DNA from: Sphingobium sp. HWE2-09
GTDB taxonomy: Bacteria; Pseudomonadota; Alphaproteobacteria; Sphingomonadales; Sphingomonadaceae
Length of the DNA: 64,000 bases
Reading direction: 5' to 3'
Assembly: GCF_035989265.1 (NCBI RefSeq)
Contig: NZ_JAYKZX010000003.1
Coordinates: 930,001 to 994,000, forward strand
Shown here: positions 60,731-64,000 of the stretch, one piece after another
Layout: every line of letters begins with the position of its first letter
How positions within the stretch are numbered: position 1 is the stretch's first letter
Translations under genes and position numbers: made by a program
Notes under the pieces: model-generated
Told to the model about the DNA's origin: nothing
Seen by the model: only the letters and a program-made list of their open reading frames with translations
Databases searched by the model: none

Positions 60731-62028
60731 GCCGCCTCGCGCGGCTGGAAGGGTCCGCCCGCTTCCTGGCGCTGGTAAAGCTCGCCAATGTCGGGCTGGT
60801 GCTGATCTGGGGCTTCGCCGTCACTTTCGTGTTCGTGCGCGTCTTGCCGATCGCGGAGTTTCAAGCATTCCTGCTGCTCGTCGCCTTCGGCAATTTCACC
60901 ATCTCGGCGGAATTTGGCCTTACCAGCATCATCTACGCCCGTTTGCGGCGGCACTGGCTGGCGGGTGGCGCGGGCGAGGATGATGGCGGTTTCCGGCTGG
61001 AGGAAATGGGCGTCCTCTTCCTTGTGCTGGGCCTGATCATCGTCGGTGCGACGCTGATCCTTCTTGTCGCGCTAGCGGCTGGCTGGCTGGCGACGGGCCT
61101 GCCGTTGCTCTTCCTGCTCTTCTTCCTGTCGGCCTGCCTCAACCTCCCGGCCCTGCTCGCCAAACGGGCGCTGGCGGCGATTGATGGCAATTTCCTTTGG
61201 GAAGGGCTGGATTGCGCCCGTCGCGTCGTGACGATCGGCCTGTTGCTGGCGATGCTGGCGGGCATGGACCCTCGTCTGTCGCTGGCGCTGCAACTGATCG
61301 TCAGCGTCGTCGTGATCGCCTACGCCATCGCCCATGTCCACCGCCGCCTCGCCATGACCCGCCGCCACTGGCTCGCCTTCCGCATCGGCGGCGGCCATGT
61401 CCGCGCCCATTATCTGCGCGATATCGGCGCGTCGGCGGCCTTCACCGTGTCCGACATCGTCGCCTATAACGCGCCCTATTTCACCATAGCGCTGGCGACC
61501 AGCGACCCCCGCCCGATGCTGGTCTTCGATTTCTTTTTCAAGATGTCGCGTTCGCTGTCCATGCTGGTCCGTGCCACGGTGGAAGCCGCCTTGCCGCGTA
61601 TCACCCGCGCCTATCATGCGGGGGATTTCGCAAGACTGCGCCAGTTGCTGGGCCGGGCGACCGCCGCCGCGATGCTCTTCGCGATCGGCCTCTCGGCGGT
61701 GCTGCTGGCCGCGGGCGACAGCCTGTTCGCCATCCTGTTCGACGGCCGGGCCACCATAGACCGGGCGGACATCGGCCTCATCATCCTGGCGCTGTTCGCG
61801 CTGACCCTGCTGTGCGTCTCCGTCTATGTGCAGGCCGCGCTCGGCCGCTTTGGCGAACTCCTCGCCCGCTCGCTGCCCTTCCTCGCCGGATCGCTCGCCA
61901 GCGCACCGCTTGCCCTGCTGCTCTGGCCGGACCGCTTCGACCTTGCGTTCCTTAGCCTCTATGCCCTGACGCTGGTCGGCGTAGCGGCGCTGCATCTCAT
62001 GTCTCTCCGGCGGCTGGTGCGCGCATGA
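60727..62028 (+). CDS. Polysaccharide flippase-like membrane protein (Wzx/MATE-type)
   Basis: 433 residues from GTG 60727, overlapping the previous stop. Many hydrophobic segments, about 10-12, e.g. LANVGLVLIWGFAVTFVFV, VLFLVLGLIIVGATLILLVAL, LALLLWPDRFDLAFLSLYALTLVGVAAL. Conserved DIVAYNAPYFTIAL segment. Predicted to move lipid-linked glycans across the inner membrane. The specific substrate is unknown. Confidence 0.75.
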   Translation: MSRLARLEGSARFLALVKLANVGLVLIWGFAVTFVFVRVLPIAEFQAFLLLVAFGNFTISAEFGLTSIIYARLRRHWLAGGAGEDDGGFRLEEMGVLFLVLGLIIVGATLILLVALAAGWLATGLPLLFLLFFLSACLNLPALLAKRALAAIDGNFLWEGLDCARRVVTIGLLLAMLAGMDPRLSLALQLIVSVVVIAYAIAHVHRRLAMTRRHWLAFRIGGGHVRAHYLRDIGASAAFTVSDIVAYNAPYFTIALATSDPRPMLVFDFFFKMSRSLSMLVRATVEAALPRITRAYHAGDFARLRQLLGRATAAAMLFAIGLSAVLLAAGDSLFAILFDGRATIDRADIGLIILALFALTLLCVSVYVQAALGRFGELLARSLPFLAGSLASAPLALLLWPDRFDLAFLSLYALTLVGVAALHLMSLRRLVRA

Positions 62029-63170
62029 AGGTCGCCATGCTCGATCCCTCGCTTTTCACCGGGCGTTATGACGACAGCCTGTGCGCCGCGCTGGCGGGGG
62101 AGGGCGCGGCCGTGACCCTGCTTGGCCGCCCGATGCGCGATACCGATGCCATCACGCCACAAAACTATGCCTACTACCCCCACTATTTCCGCCGCAGCGA
62201 AGCGTTGCGCATGCGCCTGGGCGAAGGCCGCACCTTCCGCCTGACCAAGGCAGCGGAATATGCGCTGGCTTGTGCCGTGGGCGACATCAGGCCGCTCACA
62301 AACGCCGACATCGTCCATATCCAGTGGCTCCCGCTCGCCCCCGCCGACGCCCTGCTGCTCAAACGCCTCAAGGGCCGCACAGCGCTTGTCCACACCGTCC
62401 ACAATGCTGACGCCTATCATGCCGACGCGGGCGTGCAGGGGCGCGGCTATCGCGCGTTGCTAGACCAGTTCGATGCGCTCATCGTCCATGGCGACACCAC
62501 CGGCGCGGCGCTTATGGGGCAGGGGATCGACCCCGCCCGCATCCATGTGACGCCGCACCCGCCGATGCGCCTCGCCGCCGCGACCCCTGCCGATCTCGCC
62601 TCTATCCCCGCATCTACAATTCCGCGTCTGCTCTTCTTCGGGACGATCCGCCCCTATAAAGGCGTCGACGTCCTGATCGAAGCCTGCCTTCTGCTCTGGT
62701 GCGCAGGCCATGTTTTCGAACTCGCCCTGGCGGGTAAGCCGTTCATGGACACCGCCCCCTTGCTCGACCCCGTCCACCAAGCCGGTTTCGCTGACCGCCT
62801 CGTCACCGACTTCGGCTTCCTCACCGAACCGCGCCTCGACGCCCACATGCTCCGCGCCGACATCATCGTCTTTCCCTATCGCCACATCAATTCGAGCGGC
62901 GCCTTCCTCTCCGCGCTCCACCATGGCAAGGCGATGGTGACCTCGGACGCGGGCATGTTCGGCCAGTTGCCCGCAGGCGTCGCCGTCCGATCCGCAGCGG
63001 GAAATGCGCCCGCTCTCGCCCAAGCCCTCTTGCCGCTGATCGAAAGCGCGGCCATCAGGCAAAGCCACGGCACGCAGGCGCGCGCCTATGGACAGGCAAT
63101 GGGGACTTGGAAGGACATGGCCGTGGCGACGATCGGCATCTATAAAACCGTGCTTGCGGCACGCGCATGA
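62025..63170 (+). CDS. Glycosyltransferase (GT4-like)
   Basis: 381 residues overlapping the flippase by four bases. GT-B fold: N-terminal acceptor domain (MKVAMLDPSLFTGRYD, ADIVHIQWLPL), C-terminal donor domain with LLFFGTIRPYKGVDVLIEAC and the FPYRHINSSGAFLSALHHGKAMVTSD segment, typical of family 4 enzymes. Transfers a sugar during surface polysaccharide assembly. Confidence 0.85.
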   Translation: MKVAMLDPSLFTGRYDDSLCAALAGEGAAVTLLGRPMRDTDAITPQNYAYYPHYFRRSEALRMRLGEGRTFRLTKAAEYALACAVGDIRPLTNADIVHIQWLPLAPADALLLKRLKGRTALVHTVHNADAYHADAGVQGRGYRALLDQFDALIVHGDTTGAALMGQGIDPARIHVTPHPPMRLAAATPADLASIPASTIPRLLFFGTIRPYKGVDVLIEACLLLWCAGHVFELALAGKPFMDTAPLLDPVHQAGFADRLVTDFGFLTEPRLDAHMLRADIIVFPYRHINSSGAFLSALHHGKAMVTSDAGMFGQLPAGVAVRSAAGNAPALAQALLPLIESAAIRQSHGTQARAYGQAMGTWKDMAVATIGIYKTVLAARA

Positions 63171-63913
63171 ACCGCTATCGTCGTGAACTCAGCGACCGCG
63201 TCCTGGCCCTGCGGCTCGCCGCTACCGGACGCGTCCACCAATATCCCGAAATCCAGGCATTGAAGCGCTTCCTGTCGGCCTTCGCGGTCGATTGCCTGTT
63301 CGACGTCGGCGCCAATCGCGGCCAATATGCCACGATGGTCCGCAAGGATGCAGGCTATAAAGGCCTGATCCTCTCCTTCGAGCCGAACCCGGACATCTTC
63401 GCCATCCTGTCCAAACAGGCGGCCTCCGACCGCCACTGGCATGTCTTCAACATGGCACTGTCGGACTTCGACGGCACCGCCAGCTTCAACATCATGGCCG
63501 CCGACCAGTTCAGTTCGCTCGAAAAGCCATCGGATGCGCAGGACGCGATCTTCGCCGACCGCAACAAGGTGACGAAGACCGTGCAGATGCAATGCCGCCG
63601 GATCGACACGCTGCTGCCTGAACTGGTGGCGCAACATGGTTTCGCGCGCCCCTTCCTGAAAATGGATACGCAGGGCCACGACCTGTCGGTCTGCGAAGGC
63701 GCAGGCGACGTCCTGTCCACGATGCTGGGAATCCAGACCGAACTCGGCGTCCGCCCCATCTATGAAGGCGGCACCGGCTATCGCGCGATGATCGACTGGC
63801 TCGAAACGCGCGCCTTGGTCCCCTCCGCCTTCTTCGCCAATAATAAGGGGCATTTCCCCTTGCTGGTCGAAATGGACGGCATCTTCGTCAACCGGACCCT
63901 GGTTCGGGATTGA
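63167..63913 (+). CDS. FkbM-family methyltransferase
   Basis: 248 residues overlapping the glycosyltransferase gene by four bases. SAM motif FDVGANRGQYATMV, then LSFEPNPDIFAIL and the family hallmark FLKMDTQGHDLSVCEGAG. FkbM enzymes O-methylate sugars or polyketides; in this cluster a capsule or exopolysaccharide sugar is most likely. Confidence 0.88.
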   Translation: MNRYRRELSDRVLALRLAATGRVHQYPEIQALKRFLSAFAVDCLFDVGANRGQYATMVRKDAGYKGLILSFEPNPDIFAILSKQAASDRHWHVFNMALSDFDGTASFNIMAADQFSSLEKPSDAQDAIFADRNKVTKTVQMQCRRIDTLLPELVAQHGFARPFLKMDTQGHDLSVCEGAGDVLSTMLGIQTELGVRPIYEGGTGYRAMIDWLETRALVPSAFFANNKGHFPLLVEMDGIFVNRTLVRD

Positions 63914-63915
63914 CG

Positions 63916-64000
63916 ATGGGCGGGGGGACCGGCTTCGTCAGCGCACGCCGCCTGTTCCTGGCGGGCGCGATCGGTCTGGCGCTGTGGCTGGGCGCGACCT
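63916..64000 (+). CDS. Exported protein, 5' part only
   Basis: The frame MGGGTGFVSARRLFLAGAIG continues as a signal-like hydrophobic segment (LALWLGA) to the window end. The ATG lies two bases after the FkbM gene. Probably the next gene of the polysaccharide operon; the RR-containing start hints at Tat or Sec export. Too short to name. Confidence 0.5.
   Translation, partial: MGGGTGFVSARRLFLAGAIGLALWLGAT

Noticed and set aside
1..64000. CRISPR array or cas genes
   Set aside because: No regularly spaced direct repeats and no Cas-like frames were seen.
1..64000. rRNA genes or further tRNA genes
   Set aside because: Apart from the tRNA-Arg at 57046 I found no sequence with tRNA or rRNA hallmarks; a covariance search could still reveal divergent ones.

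Overview
The window is a high-GC alphaproteobacterial chromosome segment, most likely from a sphingomonad (Sphingobium/Sphingomonas type). I infer this from the core order plsC-fur-mucR-rimI-tsaB-nifU, the Ros/MucR regulators, the lone HAE1-type efflux operon and the codon style. I could not run a database search, so the genus is an inference.

Layout. (1) 1-16412 is chromosomal core: a partial PlsC acyltransferase, Fur, a MucR regulator, RimI/TsaB, a NifU-like Fe-S protein, a PPOX-fold flavoprotein, a DEAD-box helicase, a large M16 peptidase, a TetR regulator with a perfect palindromic operator, a three-gene RND efflux operon, and ogt. (2) 16411-57058 is a roughly 40.6-kb accessory block inserted at the 3' end of a tRNA-Arg(CCG) gene (57046-57122, minus strand). 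(3) 57123-64000 is core again: nth-dapB, a sirtuin, and a surface-polysaccharide cluster (methyltransferase, flippase, glycosyltransferase, FkbM methyltransferase, and a gene cut by the window edge). Before the insertion, ogt and the tRNA gene would have been direct convergent neighbours.

The accessory block looks like three integrative units stacked head to tail at one tRNA site. Copies of a short motif resembling the tRNA 3' end (AATGGYGCACCC) lie at 16411, 29741 and 57044, with a degenerate copy at 22763. Unit C (16412-22763) carries one cargo gene: a 2,041-residue DUF4011-helicase-nuclease-DUF3320-AlbA protein of the Hhe antiphage type. Unit B (22764-29741) has a MobA/MobL relaxase, four genes I cannot name, and a large serine recombinase killed by a stop and a frameshift. 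Unit A (29742-57058) is an integrative mobilizable element. It has mobC (interrupted by a 1,321-bp IS3-family element), a MOBP-like relaxase, a VirD4/TraG-like coupling gene, no type IV secretion channel, and an intact large serine recombinase whose reading frame runs into the tRNA gene.

Unit A's cargo is largely survival and conflict functions. These are ArdC antirestriction, an XRE regulator paired with a zinc-hook ABC ATPase resembling RloC anticodon nucleases, a possible HEPN protein, a broken winged-helix/PD-(D/E)xK protein, an SOS-controlled umuDC in which UmuD is short and lacks both catalytic residues, a zinc-less MucR paralogue, a TacAT-type toxin-antitoxin pair, a small resolvase, and two AT-rich gene groups with no recognisable function. 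Four mobility or nuclease genes are each broken by one missing base in a C, G or T run, and umuC by one extra base. This is either real decay or an assembly artefact, and raw reads would decide.
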